From NCBI GenBank assembly GCA_006176705.1, contig QRFJ01000006.1, positions 7,177,115 through 7,241,114 of the forward strand: a stretch of DNA of 64,000 nucleotides, given 5' to 3'. This document shows, in pieces, positions 35,425 to 49,160 of the stretch (positions within the stretch are counted from its first letter, which is position 1; every line of letters begins with the position of its first letter). The notes under the pieces were generated by a model. It was not told where the DNA came from and ran no database searches. It was given only the letters and a program-made list of their open reading frames with translations. The position numbers were made by a program, and so were the translations under genes. The stretch comes from Cocos nucifera (lineage: Eukaryota > Streptophyta > Magnoliopsida > Arecales > Arecaceae).

Positions 35425-38400
35425 TCTTTTTTTTCTTTTTTCCTTTTTTGGGATAGTACGTAGGAAGACTACTTCCTCAATGTATTTTTCAATGTTGAAA
35501 ACTGAAGAAAGTAACAAAACTTACATGCTTGTCATCTTTTCATAAATAATGGAAGTTCTGGGAACACGGTCATCTTCCCCTAGATCTTATTGATATTCTA
35601 CCATCAAAGGACTTAAAACACACTCCCGCACATGGTGAATGATCATATGCAGAAACACTTTCTGCATAAATCCGAACAAACTTCTAGGTCTGATTCAATT
35701 CTGATATGAAAAATATGCTATTCTTTTTTTTTTTCCTTTTACCAGAAAAGTTAGGTGCAGAAATTACCAACCACTTCTCAAAATTAATATAAAAACACAA
35801 GGTTTAGGATTTCAAATCCTCAAATTTGGCTTAAAAAACTATAGTATAAATACCTATTCTTAGTCAAGTTTAACATAGATAATCATCAAATAGAATAGCA
35901 ATTTCCCACAAGATAAGCATATTTATTATATAAATGTTAGGTCGAGATTTCATCCATCAAAGAAATAAAAAACTAATCCTTAATTAATTTGAATCAAGGA
36001 AACAAATAACATAATTTAAGTGGATGGAGGTGATCGGTCATGCATAACCAAATAAGTCTTGCATTTTACATTATATATTGTATCTGTAATGTGGTTTCAC
36101 TCATCCTTCAGATGTAATTGTCAATAATAGGATGGAAGCATCTTCTGAACAAATGTCTGGCAAGCATCAAAAAGAGAGTCCAGCTCATCTAGCCTGGAAT
36201 ATTCTCTCACCAACTTTTTCTTTAACTATTCAAACTACTAAGTGTGATGATTAATTAAGTGTTTATTGACAAGACTAATACTGCATTATTTATTGCATAG
36301 ATCTCAATTGAATTGATCAAATCAGTTGCTACCCAAACAACACTCCAAAAGCTCCATTCCACAATTATAATGACAGCTATTTCACATTATGAGAGATGTA
36401 ACAAACCAAGAGCAGAAAATTACCATGGTATGGTTGTTGCAGGTCACTTACAAAAGTTAACAGCATCAACATTCAGTGGTCAATGTTGCATACGTTTGAG
36501 GTCGCATAAGTTTAAGGCAGAGAGCAGACCAAAACAAGTCATTCCCAAACTAAAGCAGACGATAACTGCAACCATATCTACCTCTATGCTAGATCATTCC
36601 ACCAAAAACGTGCAAAAAGTTAAATTAAAGCTCTCAATCATACAAATTACACCACAAGAACATATTTGAGTAACTGACTGATCCAGAAATGCAAATATAT
36701 GAGCATGCTAATATCAGAGAAATAATATCACAACAAGACTCTATAAAATGCTAACAGATATATGGGTGCACTAATACCTGAGTCCCACTTGCAGATGCCT
36801 AGTGGACCTGTATAACTAGCCAGAAACAGCATATAGAGAAAATATACATGATTATTTATTTAGATATTAACTGGAACTTCTTTACATCTTTGCATACAAG
36901 CTTCCGAATTTTGTTCAACCAAATGACAATGATTAAAAACATTATTCTTTCTACTAGTACAATTCTGTTATATATAAACAAGCCCTCCAAATATTACCCA
37001 AAACCTCTTTATACAATTGGAATAGGCTGCTCTGAGGAACATCTGAAAGATGATTGCCCTCTTCAGAGAACAAAACATGATATGGTATAACACAAATCCT
37101 TAGACGTCTGGGCATGCTAGAGGGGACTGAACTTGGCAAAAGCAGACTGCAGCTTCTGAAGGGCCAGAGGATTTCAAGAAAGTTGGGCAGACAAGATATG
37201 CCCTCATGAAATTTACTGGAGCTGTGGAAGATTCCATACCAGTGGCACGTAGTAGTACTCCATAAAATATGTTGTCTTTTATTCTGACAGTCTTGCACTA
37301 AATCAAAGCTTCATGCACTATATTCCCTCCATCAATGAACTGCCGTTCAAATGATTGTCCTAAAGAAGAAATCAATGGTGCAAACAAAGTTTTCCTTCAA
37401 GCAAATCAGATTAATTACTGATGTGCAGAACATAGTCCCTAATAAGACCAACCAACAAACCGTGCATGCCATCTAGAGATTGCCAGTAGGAATTGGAGCA
37501 ACATATTCAACACAAAAATCTTTCAATCCTCTAAAGGTCAAAACCATCTTTAGTAGTTAACCTTAAATGTTAAGTTTTTGGAAAATCATCTGCCATAACA
37601 TTTATTGTCTTCTATTCTGAACCTGGAGTGACAGAATCTCGCATTTCATACAAGATATTGCATCTCCCTCCACTTCACTGCATGTGAATGATCATCCAAT
37701 GTGTACTCATTGGAGAACTCAATTGGAACAAGGCCAACCAGCTTATTATGCGGTGCCAACTCAAAATCAGCAGCATGCCTGAGAGCTACAAAGTTGGTGG
37801 AAAATCATTCAAGCCTTTGTAGGTCCCAGTCACCTGCTCAGAGCTAAACCTCAAAACTAATTATTAGGAAGTATGCTATCCGTTGAACAATATCTTCAGA
37901 TTGCATTCATATCTTTTGCCCTCCTCTTAATACAAACCACTGACCAAAAATATAGCATAAAAGTGCTGAAGCATGAAGCAATTTGAGACAATAATTGCAC
38001 ATCCAGTCTTGCGAAGGCTATTGAATTTCTATCTTGCAACAAGATAGACAAGCAAACTTCGAAATGAAACCAAAGAATCTCGCAGGCAAAAATCATTATC
38101 AAATGATATGCACATACTATCTCCAGCAGGTACACCACTGCAAAATGTAGCATGTGTGCATGTGATGCCTTTGTCATTCACAAAACAAATGCACTTTGGC
38201 ATAATCTCTTGACACTTCCACTTTGATTTTTTGATATGCCTTGCTGAAGAGATAACAAAGGAAGCCCCCAAATTGTCATAAACCCTGTTTTAAGGTGCAT
38301 CTTGTGCTGTTACAATGTCTAGGCGCCACTTAAACAACCAAGGCATGACGAGCTAGGCTGATGCCTCCAGGAAAGAGGCCGACATGGTATAGCCTCAAAA

Positions 38401-41159
38401 TTCCTGATGTTCAATCTCACTGATGACTGAAAACTCTACATTTCAAAATAATCCTGTCCTCTATGGTCCAAGGAGGCCAACTAGTGCTTGCAGACCATTT
38501 TCAGTTCAGCTGAAAACGTCTACGAGAATACCACAAAAATTGAACCCTTAAAATATGTTCATATGCATAAGATTATCGAGAATATAATCTTCTTGGTAGC
38601 AGGTTGCTCCTCTAAACATGATGGGATAAGGAGTATAAGAAGTTGATGGTGACAGGACAAAAATGTGGTTTGTTCCAGTAAACTTTGATGCAAGGGAGAA
38701 AAGAAACAAGGCTCCAGATACACATAATTAATTTTGAGTATGATGATCTTCCGAAAAGTGCACACTTCCAAGAAGCAGAGAAGAACTGCTGATGTTATCA
38801 CTAAATGAAGTCTACACCTATCAAATAAAAAGAAAAAAGAAAAATCCAAAACCACCAAAGAATAGAAATTCAGCGCTGATTCACACCGAGCCACCTACAT
38901 CTGTATGAACAGATCCTGTCCAAATTTGAAGTTAAAGGTCCACAGAGATCCAAATTTACCCTCTCTTTTTTTTGATATATTGTATGTGAGGACTTTCCAG
39001 GAAGTAGCCTATGTAAAAGGCACATTTAAATTGTTCACCTATGAACCTGCAAATTAATCAAAACCAACCAACTCTTAGGGAACTTGAGCTTAGAAAGCAT
39101 GTCTAATGACCATATTTCAGGTCACCTGAGAATGTATGAAGCAGCATCTGTACCTGTTTGAAGAAAAGATAAGATACTCGAGCATCTGAATGTCATACAT
39201 ATGCCTCTTAACCATGTTTGAAGAAATATCAGCTCTTCTGAAAAGTAGTCATGTGTCTTTCCTTTTATAGTCTTATTTTTTTTGGAAATCGATATCCATT
39301 TTAATATGGAAGGTTATAAGAAGCAGCATGATCCATCCAACTTATCTTCCAGAAAAGATATCGAGCATATCAAGGATTGCATTCATTTATAAGATTCACG
39401 CAGCAATTATGAGGAACCCGTAATCACTCAGTATCAGAAAAAGTGAGATCTCTGTAAAAAGCAAGGCATTTGCTTCCAGAAAAGATGTTAATGACCATCG
39501 ACTCTAAATGATTTAGAATGATCAGAGGTGGCTCTTCAAGAGACATTTACCAAACCACGTCTAGAGAGCTTCAAAGAAGGAAGCAAAGGACATTGTAGAA
39601 TACCAAAAGGACCTATGAAATATGAATCTTCACAAAGGGTCAACCTTAGTCCTATCTTTCTTTGTTTATTTGTTTGTATCAATTTTACTTGAAATAGTGT
39701 AATCAATTTGGCATGAAGATGACTGATGTTAAAATAGATTAAAGAAGACATGAATATCGATCAGGATTAAAAATGAAAAAGATGCAGCAACAGTAAATAG
39801 ATACCAGTGTCAATTTTGTTATCTCTGAGCAAGTACATGAGTGGAGAAGCATGAAGATAAATCAGAGAGAAATAAAGAGGGTTTGAATGAATCGACATGA
39901 TGTGTTTAAAATGTCATGAAGGTTACATGGTGATTTAACAAAATAGAAAGTTTAATTAGTCAATGAAGAAGCCAATACTTTTCATGGTCCAGATGTATGG
40001 CACCAGCTTTGCAGTTTGCAGAGATCAGAATGCTAGGTCCATGTGCAACAAATTATGACATTCTGTTTGTATAAGCATGCTTAGATGAGATATTGGAAAT
40101 GTCCGAGGTTCGGCAGCTCACCATGAGGATGATTCATCAAAGGGAAGGCATAAAGCTAGACAAGTATTGCATGAAGGGCTTGCATAGACTGTATCAAAAT
40201 AAATAAGATAAACCTCATTAGTTATGGCCATCGTTAAACATTGCATTCACGCAAGGTTTTCTTGAGAACAAAATCTAAGCTGTTCATGCATTATGAAAAA
40301 TAAGCATACTCGAGGAAAAAAAAAAGGGACCCTGAACTATAAGAGATTTTCCACTTGACTACTCTCAAGAGCATTTAAAACTAATTTTAAATCCTAGCAC
40401 AAGCATGTATGTAAAATTTCTTAGAACTTATTCACTATAAAATTTTTTTGAAGTAATCTTCTCCACTACAATAGAGTTTAAAAGTTTGAGGAACAGACTC
40501 TTAAAACATAACTATTAAGAACTCTGAGGCCACAATGATTTAGTATTACATAAGAAACACAGTTAAATGTAAATCCCTAAAAGAACATGAAAGAAAGTGT
40601 CAAAGACCTTAAACAAGAGATGCAACTAAAATCATGACATATCCTAATTTACATGTGACAACACAACAAGTCACAGAGCTCCCTGCTGAACATGAATAAT
40701 CCCAATTAGTTTTAGGAATAATGGTCCAGCCAACAAAGGACCCCCTATAATGGATCCACCTCCAGTATCTCAATGGGTTTACAGTCCAAGAGAGAACCAT
40801 AAAGTTCACAATTATTTCTGCATCAGACCAATGCATGTACAGTTCCTTCTCAACCTAAAATGGACAACAGAAAGCACAAACAAATTCCCAATAAATTAAC
40901 ATAAGGCCACAAGTAGGATATGCAAGACACGTAATAACTACATCATAAAGATATATTCTCTGTATATTGTAATTGTTGACAGAGAAGAATCAAAGCTTAA
41001 TCTAAAAACTTCCTCAATAAAAATAGGGCGAAAAGACAAGAGTTAGGTTAAATCCTGCCAAACCTAGCATGTCCTGACCTTTTAGAAAAGACAAGAGTTC
41101 TTCTCAACCTTCCAATCAGAAAATTTGTCATATTTTAACTCATAAGAAATTTGAAGAAA
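35425..41159. other. AT-rich non-coding sequence
   Basis: Scanned on both strands; the open frames (for example near 36.3, 37.0, 38.0 and 38.6 kb) lack recognisable motifs, splice support or coding composition. Nothing else to report. Confidence 0.5.
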
Positions 41160-41490
41160 AAAGTTCCGAGTCTGAAATTATGTTAGCGGTCATTCCTAAA
41201 GATAAAATTCAATTGACCTCAAACATCCAAGATAACTCACCTCCTGAGATTGAATTGCTATTAGAAGAATTTAAGAATGTGACCCCAGAAGATATACCAA
41301 ATAGCCTTCCTCCCTTGCGAGACATTCAACATGCCATTGATTTAGTTTCAGGATCACAGATTCTTAATCTTCCACACTATAGATTGAACCCTAAGGAACA
41401 TAAAGAAATGAGAAGGCAAGTAGATGGTTTGTTACAGAAAGGTCACATTCGTCTTAGTCTCAGTCCATGTGTTGTACCAGTCCTTTTGAC

Positions 41491-41562
41491 GCAAAAAAAA
41501 GATGGTACATGGAGGATGTGTGTAATGCAAAAGAAAGATAGTACATGAAGGATGTGTGTAGA
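41491..41562 (+). repeat. 36-bp tandem duplication within gypsy RT
   Basis: 41491-41526 and 41527-41562 align with a few mismatches; twelve codons around KDGTWRMC are duplicated in frame apart from a stop in the second copy. Confidence 0.8.
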
Positions 41563-43586
41563 TAGTGATAGTAGGGCCATCAATAGGATCACTGTCAAGT
41601 ATAGATTTTCCATTTTCAGGCTTGAGAACATGCTTGACCAGTTAGCTGGCTCTGTAATATATTCTAAATTTGATTTGCATAGTAGGTATCACCAAATTAG
41701 AATCGAACCTAAAGATGAATGAAAAATTATCTTTAAAATCTAGAATGATCTTTATGAATGGTTAGTTATGCCATTTGGGTTATCCAATGCTTCTAGTACG
41801 ATTCATGATGGAATTGTTGAAATTCTTCATTGGTAAATTTCTAGTTGCATATTTTGATAATATTCTAATCTATAGTAGATCTAGAAAAGAGCATTTAAAT
41901 CATCTTTAAAAAGTCTTTTTTATGCTTAGATCCGCTAAGTTGTATATTAATCTTAAAAAGTGTTCATTCCTTCAGGATCAAGTACTATTTTTGAGATATG
42001 TTGTATCTTTCTAAAATATGATGGCTAACCTGAGAAGGTAAAAACTATTAGAGAATGGCCTGAACCAAATTTTTTTCGGCGGTTCGTAGCTTTTATGGTT
42101 TGGCCTCTTTCTAGAGATGTTTTATTAGAGAATTTAGTACCATTATGACCTCCATCACAAATTGTATGAAAAAAGATAAGTTTCATTGGAAAAGATAAGT
42201 TTCATTGGTCAACTACTGCTGCTAGAGTTTTTAAAGAAATAAAGCGTAATATGACTGAAGCACCTACTTTGATCCATCCTAACTCTTGAAAAGTTTTTGA
42301 AGTAGCCTATAATGCATCAAACGTTGGAATTGGAGTTCTTAGTCAGGACGGTTATCCTATAACTTATTTTAGCGAAAAGCTTAATGAGGCTGAGCAAAGA
42401 TATCTACATATGATAAAAGATTTTATGTTGTAGTTCAGACTCATAGGCATTGGTGATATTATCTTTTTATCCAAAAAATTTATTTTATATTCTGACACTT
42501 AGATATATTTAGTCCTAGAAGAAATTTAGTACTAGACATATCAAATGAATAGAGTTTCTTCAGGATTATACCTTTGTCCTCAAATACCAAGCTGGTATTA
42601 AGAATAGGACCGTTGATGTCCTGAGTAATTACTGTCTTACAATTCATGAATGCTGAAGTTGTTGGTTTTGAACGAGTAAAAAACGACTATCAGCATTGTC
42701 TAATTTTACTAACATTTATCAAGAGGTTAGTTACGAAAATCGTCAAGAATATGTTGACTTTGTAATCATGAACGGTTATCTATTTAAAGATTGTCATTTT
42801 TGTATACCTCAAACATCTCTACGGAATTTTCTTATTTGAAAATTTCATACATGAGGCTTAGTAGGTCATTTTTTATGAAATAAGACTATAGCTATAGTTG
42901 AAGAGAGATTCTTCTAGCCATCTCTTAAAAAGGGCATAGCTAGAATCCTCTTTCGGTATCCTACATGTCAATTAACTAAGGCTAGAAAACAAAACACTGA
43001 TTTATATACTCCTTTACCAATTCCTCATTCCCCATGGAAAGATCTTAGTATGGATTTTATTCTTGGACTATCCAGAACTGCTAGGAAACATGATTTAATT
43101 ATAGTTGTTATTGATAGATTTTCCAAAATGGCATATTTTATTTCTTATCAAAAGACTTTTAATGCCTCTTCTGTTGCTAAATTATTCTTTAGAAAAGTTA
43201 TCAGACTTTACGGATTATCCTCTTCTATAGTGTCTGACCGTGATATCAAATTTATGAGTTATTTTTGAAAAACTCTTTATAAATTATTTAGGATCACTTT
43301 AAAGTTTTCTTCAACTTTTCATCTCCAAATAGATGGTCAAACAAAGGTTGTGAATTGAAGTCTTAGTAATTTACTTCGGTATCTAATTGGAGATAAACTT
43401 GGAACGTGGGATTTATCATTGCCTACAGCAAAATTTACCTATAATAACTCAGTAAATAGATCTACAGCTTTAATAAACCCATCAACCCATAGATCTTGTT
43501 TCCTTACCTATGAATAACCGTACTTTTGAGTCTGCCACTTTTTTTGCTAAATATATTCATGATATTCATACTAACATTAGATAAAA

Positions 43587-43694
43587 GATTGCTATGAACA
43601 CTAAAAAATATAAATTTGCTGCTGATGCTCACCGTAAAAAGATTGCTATGAACACTAAAAAATATAAACTTGCTGCTGATGCTCACCGTAAAAA
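43587..43694 (+). repeat. 54-bp tandem duplication within gypsy integrase C-terminus
   Basis: 43587-43640 and 43641-43694 are nearly identical (18 codons, MNTKKYKxAADAHRK repeated). The frame is kept. Confidence 0.85.
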
Positions 43695-44461
43695 CGTGGA
43701 GTTTAATAAAGATGACTATGTGATGGTTCGTATTCGTCCCGACGTTACTTCTGAAATTCATTCAAAAAGTTGCATGCTAGAGCCATTGGTCCATTTCGTA
43801 TTTTTCATAAATTTGGGCCTAGTACTTATTATATAGAATTATCCTCTGACTTAAAATTTAGTTCAATTTTTAATATTGAGGACTTGCTATCTTATCGAGG
43901 CACATTCGAGCCAGCTTCTATGCATGCAGATGATAGCAGGATCACACTCTATCTCCTCCGGTGCCAATTCTTCCATCACTTCTATCATCTTCGACATATC
44001 GAATTGAACGCATTATACGAAATTATTTCTTCTACTAATAAAGATTTCAAAGATTTTTGATCAAATGATAAGGCCATCCAAACTCAAATGCTACTTGGAT
44101 TCTCGAAAAAAAGAATGATAGAAATCAGGGGATTTTAGAAAGAAGCATCATTGAGAAACACTAACCCTAATTTATTTTTATGGATTTATTTAGGATTTTC
44201 TTATTTTTTATTTTATTGAGACTTGTCAAGACCCAATAAGTGGAGTTCTATAAGGTTACAAGCAAGCAATTAGACTTTTGTTAGATTATTTTTTGTATCA
44301 ATATTTAAAGGCTCCACCTGTATGGAGAAAGATAGACTTGAACATTTATGAAATTAAGTTTTGTTTTTTCTTCTTTTCTCTATCAATTTTATTTTTATTC
44401 TTTATTTTGCTCAGGTGGTTACTTAATTAGGACCGTTACATTGCACGAAGAGCCTCCCACC

Positions 44462-44463
<2 letters not shown>

Positions 44464-44505
<42 letters not shown>
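44464..44505. repeat. (TA)n microsatellite
   Basis: About 21 uninterrupted TA dinucleotides. Confidence 0.95.
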
Positions 44506-44508
<3 letters not shown>

Positions 44509-46814
44509 GGACTACTAAAATATACACCTATATTGTTCTAAATAAATAAAGATACAAAATGAATATGACTAATGTCCATATTTGTTAAAAACATGTACAT
44601 TTATAAATTAGACAAGGAATACCCACATTTCTTTAAACATAATAGATATTAATCCAATATTTGAGTATACCAATGAGTTAGATGTATCAAATATGATCGG
44701 ATAAATCAATAAAATATATTAAAAAGCCAATCTTTCAAATAGCAAATCCACAATCATTAAAATAACTCATATTAAAATTTTAATAAATTCATCAAGATAA
44801 TCCATAATCAATAATATAACTCATATTAAAATTTTAATATATCATAAGATATAAACATCATCTTTGTGATAAGTTGATGGTTGCTGAAATATCTCAAAAT
44901 CTGGCTATCCATATTTAAATAATACTTCCATACCCATATACTTATCAAAACCTAGAAAAAGGAATTTTATCAAATTATCCATGTCTTTATCTATATTTCA
45001 GATAATGATACATGCGTATACAATTTTGGGTGGGGAAAAGCTTACAGTTGAACAATATCGACCTATGTCCAGCCCCAATATTAAATAATCCAACTAGACA
45101 GATGCTTTCTCCAACAATGTAGGGCACATACGCAGCTACTCAATAGGTTTCTTACCCATTGAAATTTATCACTACTAGCTCTAAGCCGATGTCTTGAACA
45201 GAATTTTTCATCCACTTGGCCTTGTTGCCAAAATAAAATTAGATTTCGATGAAGTCCAGGTACTACTTTAAGAAGTTAATCAATGTACATGTTAGATAAT
45301 ACATTTTTTTTAAAAAAAAGGCAAATAGAACTACAATGAAGAAGCAAAATGGTGTCCAAAGAAACGAAATCTCAATACAGAAATGACCATTTTTGCCCCT
45401 TTTCTATACTAAAAGAGTACAGAATAGCTGGTCAATCAATATCCTATTACGTAAACAGCTTCCTATAGCATCAAGCTTCCAAATGACCTTAAATGATTCC
45501 AGCTTTTATGTTTAGTTCATGTCCTACACAAACAAACTTAAAAAGTATTATGTGAAAAACTTCATGAACAATGAAGAAATTAAAGGAAACAAAGATCCTC
45601 TAAAAGAAATTGAGAAGTAGAAATAGTTTCAAAACTCATTAATTTTTTGTCACAACTTCTGGGATGACAAGATCAGGCATTTAGGATCACTTAAGCTTCT
45701 AGCCAATACTAGAGTTCCATTGGAAGTTGGTTTGGAATATAAATCTCATGATTGGCGGAGTGAACCAACCAAGGTAATGCATATTATAATCCATGTAGGA
45801 TTATAATTCATGTAAAAGATGTAGTGATTGGATAAGACGCTTCAGTGAACTTAGGCATTTTGGACTTAGACATGGAAGGTGATTTTAGAGATTTTCTAAC
45901 TCATGCTTATAAATTTTTTGAACCCTATTGCACCAAGTTCAGACAAATATGTTTTCTGAATTCTTCACCTTACTTCAAAATTTTCTTTTCACCCTTATTT
46001 GAAAACTTCAAGCCATGTTGGGTTCCTTCTTGCACCAAAGTCCAAACAGGCGTCATCAGAGCACCACAAGATAGCCTTTCACCCTTCAAATTTTTTTTTA
46101 AAAAAAATTAAAAAGAAAAAAAGCAACTCTGCAACACCTGGATCCAAGCAACTTACACCAACCAGACTAAATAACTTAAAGCAACATCTTCCATGGACAA
46201 AACAGCAACCCTCAAAAAGCCTAACGAAACCAACATTTAAACTTTCTTTTGTTAAAAAAATATAAAAAAATAAAATCAAAACTTCTTTTGACACTCAAGA
46301 GATCAAACCATATATGAGGCAACTTTTTTTTTTTTTTTTGATGATAAAACATCGGAGGCAACTTGATCAACTTTTCAGCCTGCAAAATTAAAGGCCACAG
46401 TGATCAACTTTTCATCATTAAAGATAAGAATGACGCCAATAAAGTCAACAACTCCCTCACATAATTCCACATATGAGTACAATCTTAAAAATTAAATTAC
46501 CAAACAAAAGAAAACACAATCACCAGGTAAAACGCTAATACCAGAATCGTGATGCATCATCTGAAATCTAACAAGCAGAAACCGAAGAATAATTTACACA
46601 TTGACAACCAATAATCTTGAAATATATAGCTCCACCGAACAAGAGAGGGAAAAAAAGAAACTAAGACATCCCACAATCATAACAAGTAAGAACGGAATAA
46701 CGTTGAACCAAAGAATCAAACACCAGAATCGTAGAAAATTAAAAGGAACAAGAAGAACGAAAAGAAAATCCAATATACAAACCATGAGACGATCAAGAAG
46801 GGAACGTAACATAC
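44506..46814. other. AT-rich non-coding sequence
   Basis: Short diverged direct repeats around 44760-44840 ('aactcatattaaaattttaat' twice); no genes seen. Confidence 0.5.
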
Positions 46815-46937
46815 GTTTAAAGAAGTCTCTTCTTTGGGTTTTTTCTTGTCCCCAGAGAAGAATTAGGGCTTGAGCGTAGGGAAGAGGAGGAAAGGAGAAT
46901 TCTCTTTGCGGTCACGGCACCAACAACACGAACCCGC
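46815..46937 (-). other. Candidate 5' UTR leader exon of the RING-H2 gene
   Basis: Downstream of a TATA box, the minus strand shows a pyrimidine-rich leader with GCCCTAATTC, then AAAC/GTATGT, a perfect plant donor. The next plausible acceptor with a coding exon on this strand is the RING-H2 start exon at 32399. The transcription start (about 46937) is estimated from TATA spacing only. It could instead lead into a separate or non-coding transcript. Confidence 0.5.
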
Positions 46938-46965
46938 TACTGCTTTCCTTTGGAGACCCTTGCGG

Positions 46966-46975
46966 TTATATATAG
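46966..46975 (-). promoter_or_regulatory. TATA box of the minus-strand promoter
   Basis: CTATATATAA on the minus strand, in a GC-richer block and about 30 bp before the estimated start of the leader exon. Confidence 0.55.
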
Positions 46976-47093
46976 AGGAGGGACGGTAGAGTCCTGATGC
47001 ATTAAAAAGACCAAAAATATTTCTGGTTTTTTCTCTCTCTTTTTTTTCCCTTTTTTTTTAGGGTGGAGCCCATGTGAAAGAAGAAACCGTGGA

Positions 47094-47099
47094 CACGTG
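47094..47099. promoter_or_regulatory. G-box / ABRE-like element (CACGTG)
   Basis: GGACACGTGGC contains a palindromic CACGTG with the ACGTGGC abscisic-acid-response core, about 120 bp upstream of the TATA box. bZIP or bHLH factors typically bind such sites; its use here is inference. Confidence 0.45.
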
Positions 47100-49160
47100 G
47101 CGAGGGGACAGCAGTCGCCTGTTTCGCCGGTGAGCGGTGAGTCGATGCGATGAGGGTCCGGGCCAAAAGATACGCCGCGGATCCGCTGCGATCAGGAGGA
47201 AGAAGAGACGTTGCGACGAGAAACAGTTTGCACCGTGTCCGGCGTGGACTCCATTCGCCGCGCGGAAAACTTCCCGGATTCGTGGGCTACTCGGATTTAC
47301 GACGGCATGGTTCCGTAAGTGGGCTCTATTTTGTGGCGATGGTGATTAATGGTTATTGGACTGTCCGGTCAACTCCTGTCACGCGCGATAAAAACAGCTT
47401 GGCTTTTATGGCGGCTGAAATCTTCGTTATGGTCTAATTTGTAAACCATATGAGTTTAAGCCTGCGAAGGACACGATAGAGGAGATGGAAAAAGTTTGGT
47501 AGGTGAGGATGGGCTACTATATTCACTCCACAAAGAAAGAAAGCAAGCAAGAAAACCTTCGTCCCAATTTGGACTAATGCTTGATTCGAGTTAAGCATGA
47601 TTATGCCTGTGTAAGTTAGGTATCAATCCATGCAAGAGCTCCTATCTTTATTCTCGACTTTGATTTTGAACCTATATTTATATAACCAATATCATTTCCT
47701 GAGTTTTTTTTGCAATAGAGAAACCAAAGCCCTGAGGGTAATTGGCATTGGAAATTGTATTCCAAACATCGTCATAAAATTTAGGTTTTGAAGCAATTTT
47801 TATCTAACATGTAAGCGCTAACATCCAAAACTGATGATGAAACTTGCTACCCAGCCAATATGGCATTACTCTGGGTACGTTAGCTTGTAACCGTGTAGGG
47901 GTTGTGTCAGGACATATTAAATTCCAGCGTTTCAGCTACAAGTCTCCCTCAATATTCGGTAGTTGTTACATGGTAAGGAAGGAACGCATGGAATAACAAT
48001 AGTTTCTAGGAGGTTTACCCTGTTGCTAACTATTTAAGTTTGGTGCAACAGAAACCTGCAATTTGTGCTGGAGGCCAAGACATCCAAAATGGCAATGCCA
48101 TTCTGGGCCGGCCCTCAGAGGCGAACCAACACATACTTGTAGATTCCTTGTTTGGTTCAACCAGAGGACCTAGAAAAGTAACAGGTACATGCGCTGCGTA
48201 CGCCGCTTTACGGAGTTGCGGGGTACGTCAACGGTCATAAACGAGGAACACCGACCCGCGACGATTACCAGCATCCAGGCCGAAGTCCATTTGACTTGGT
48301 CCAAACTCCAAACTCGAGAAAAAGCCGCCCACCGAAACGCCGAAGGAAACAAAACAAAAACGTGCTGCACAAGCAACCTGGAGTGGTCCAGGGGGGCCGT
48401 ATGGTGAGCAAAATTGCCAAACCCGTTTATTTGAATTGGGATATAGACTACAAGAAATAACAAATCTATTCATTTTATTGATAACCGAGACGGATTTGGC
48501 ACATCAAAAAAGATTTTGACTCCCATGTATTGGATTTAAATTCTTTTTAAAAAAAAAAAAAAACAGTTATGTTCACAGAACTTGCACACTGGGGCATGTA
48601 GCGCACCTTTAGACAGCCTCCAAGGGGAAAAAAAAAAAAAAAAGGGGGAGGAGAAAGGAGGGGGGAAGGGGGGTAAGATACCACCTAACAAAAAGGACCT
48701 GAAACAAATTAACAAAATTTTCTTTATAGGACAGGGAGTGCTGAAGTTTTCTTTCTGAAAAAAGAACAGGATTGATAAAAAGAACTGTTTTCCAAAAAGC
48801 CTACATGAAGGATTGAAATGATTAGTCAATCCTGTAAAACTCCCAGGTTAAATAGTATGACTGCTCAAATGGAGAGACAAGAATTACTCGAAATGATTGC
48901 AAGAACAGTGACAGCACCGTGTTTCATGTAAACACCAAAATGAAAAATAGAAACCAGCAAGAGGATATTTCATTGGAATGCTTCCAGTTATCATAGTGGG
49001 AAACATCATTTATTAATTAGTCAAAGGTTACTGATGATAGAAACGACGCTCATTCTCATTTAAGTGCCAAGTAATTCTCCTTTTTAAGAGTCACTTCAAC
49101 CCTCAACCCTTACGTCTGGAATTATAGATGACAACAAAAATTCAATTGGATACCATCAGT
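47100..49160. other. Promoter-upstream and intergenic sequence
   Basis: 47100-47430 and 48080-48420 are relatively GC-rich; the remainder is AT-rich with A runs near 48545 and 48632. Open frames here lack motifs or splice support. Confidence 0.4.

Larger units (their letters stand above)
41160..44060 (+). pseudogene. Decayed Ty3/gypsy pol (chromovirus-like): RT, RNase H, integrase
   Basis: RT begins with LPPLRDIQHAIDLVSGS, PHYRLNPKEHKEMRRQV and GHIRLSLSPCVVPVLL (41290-41490), then VDSDSRAINRITVKYRFS and YSKFDLHSRYHQIRIEP, VMPFGLSNA. The catalytic box near 41850 is YFDN where YFDD is required. RNase H: FEVAYNASNVGIGVLSQDG and YFSEKLNEAEQRY (42300-42410). Integrase: HLPxxx-like zinc region, then PLPIPHSPWKDLSMDFI, VVIDRFSKMAYF, VSDRD and DGQTKVVN (43010-43360), ending with a PFRIF.KFGP..Y.IEL tail to about 44060. 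Many stops. No LTRs, gag or chromodomain were identified around it, so this is an isolated fragment. Two in-frame tandem duplications lie inside it. Confidence 0.85.
32400..46814 (-). other. Inferred 14.4-kb 5'-UTR intron of the RING-H2 gene
   Basis: Bounded by the acceptor at 32400-32401 and the GTATGT donor at 46814-46809. No coding exon was recognised inside. It contains a LINE 3' end, a gypsy pol remnant, an AT microsatellite and unremarkable AT-rich DNA. The intron is an inference from two splice sites and a promoter-like region; intermediate leader exons are possible. Confidence 0.45.

Noticed and set aside
36313..38894. Several 80-118-residue frames
   Set aside because: AT-rich non-coding DNA, scattered on both strands, no recognisable domain.
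47137..47437. Arg-rich plus-strand frames at the GC-rich block
   Set aside because: Located in the promoter region of the minus-strand gene, overlapping in two frames, no domain.
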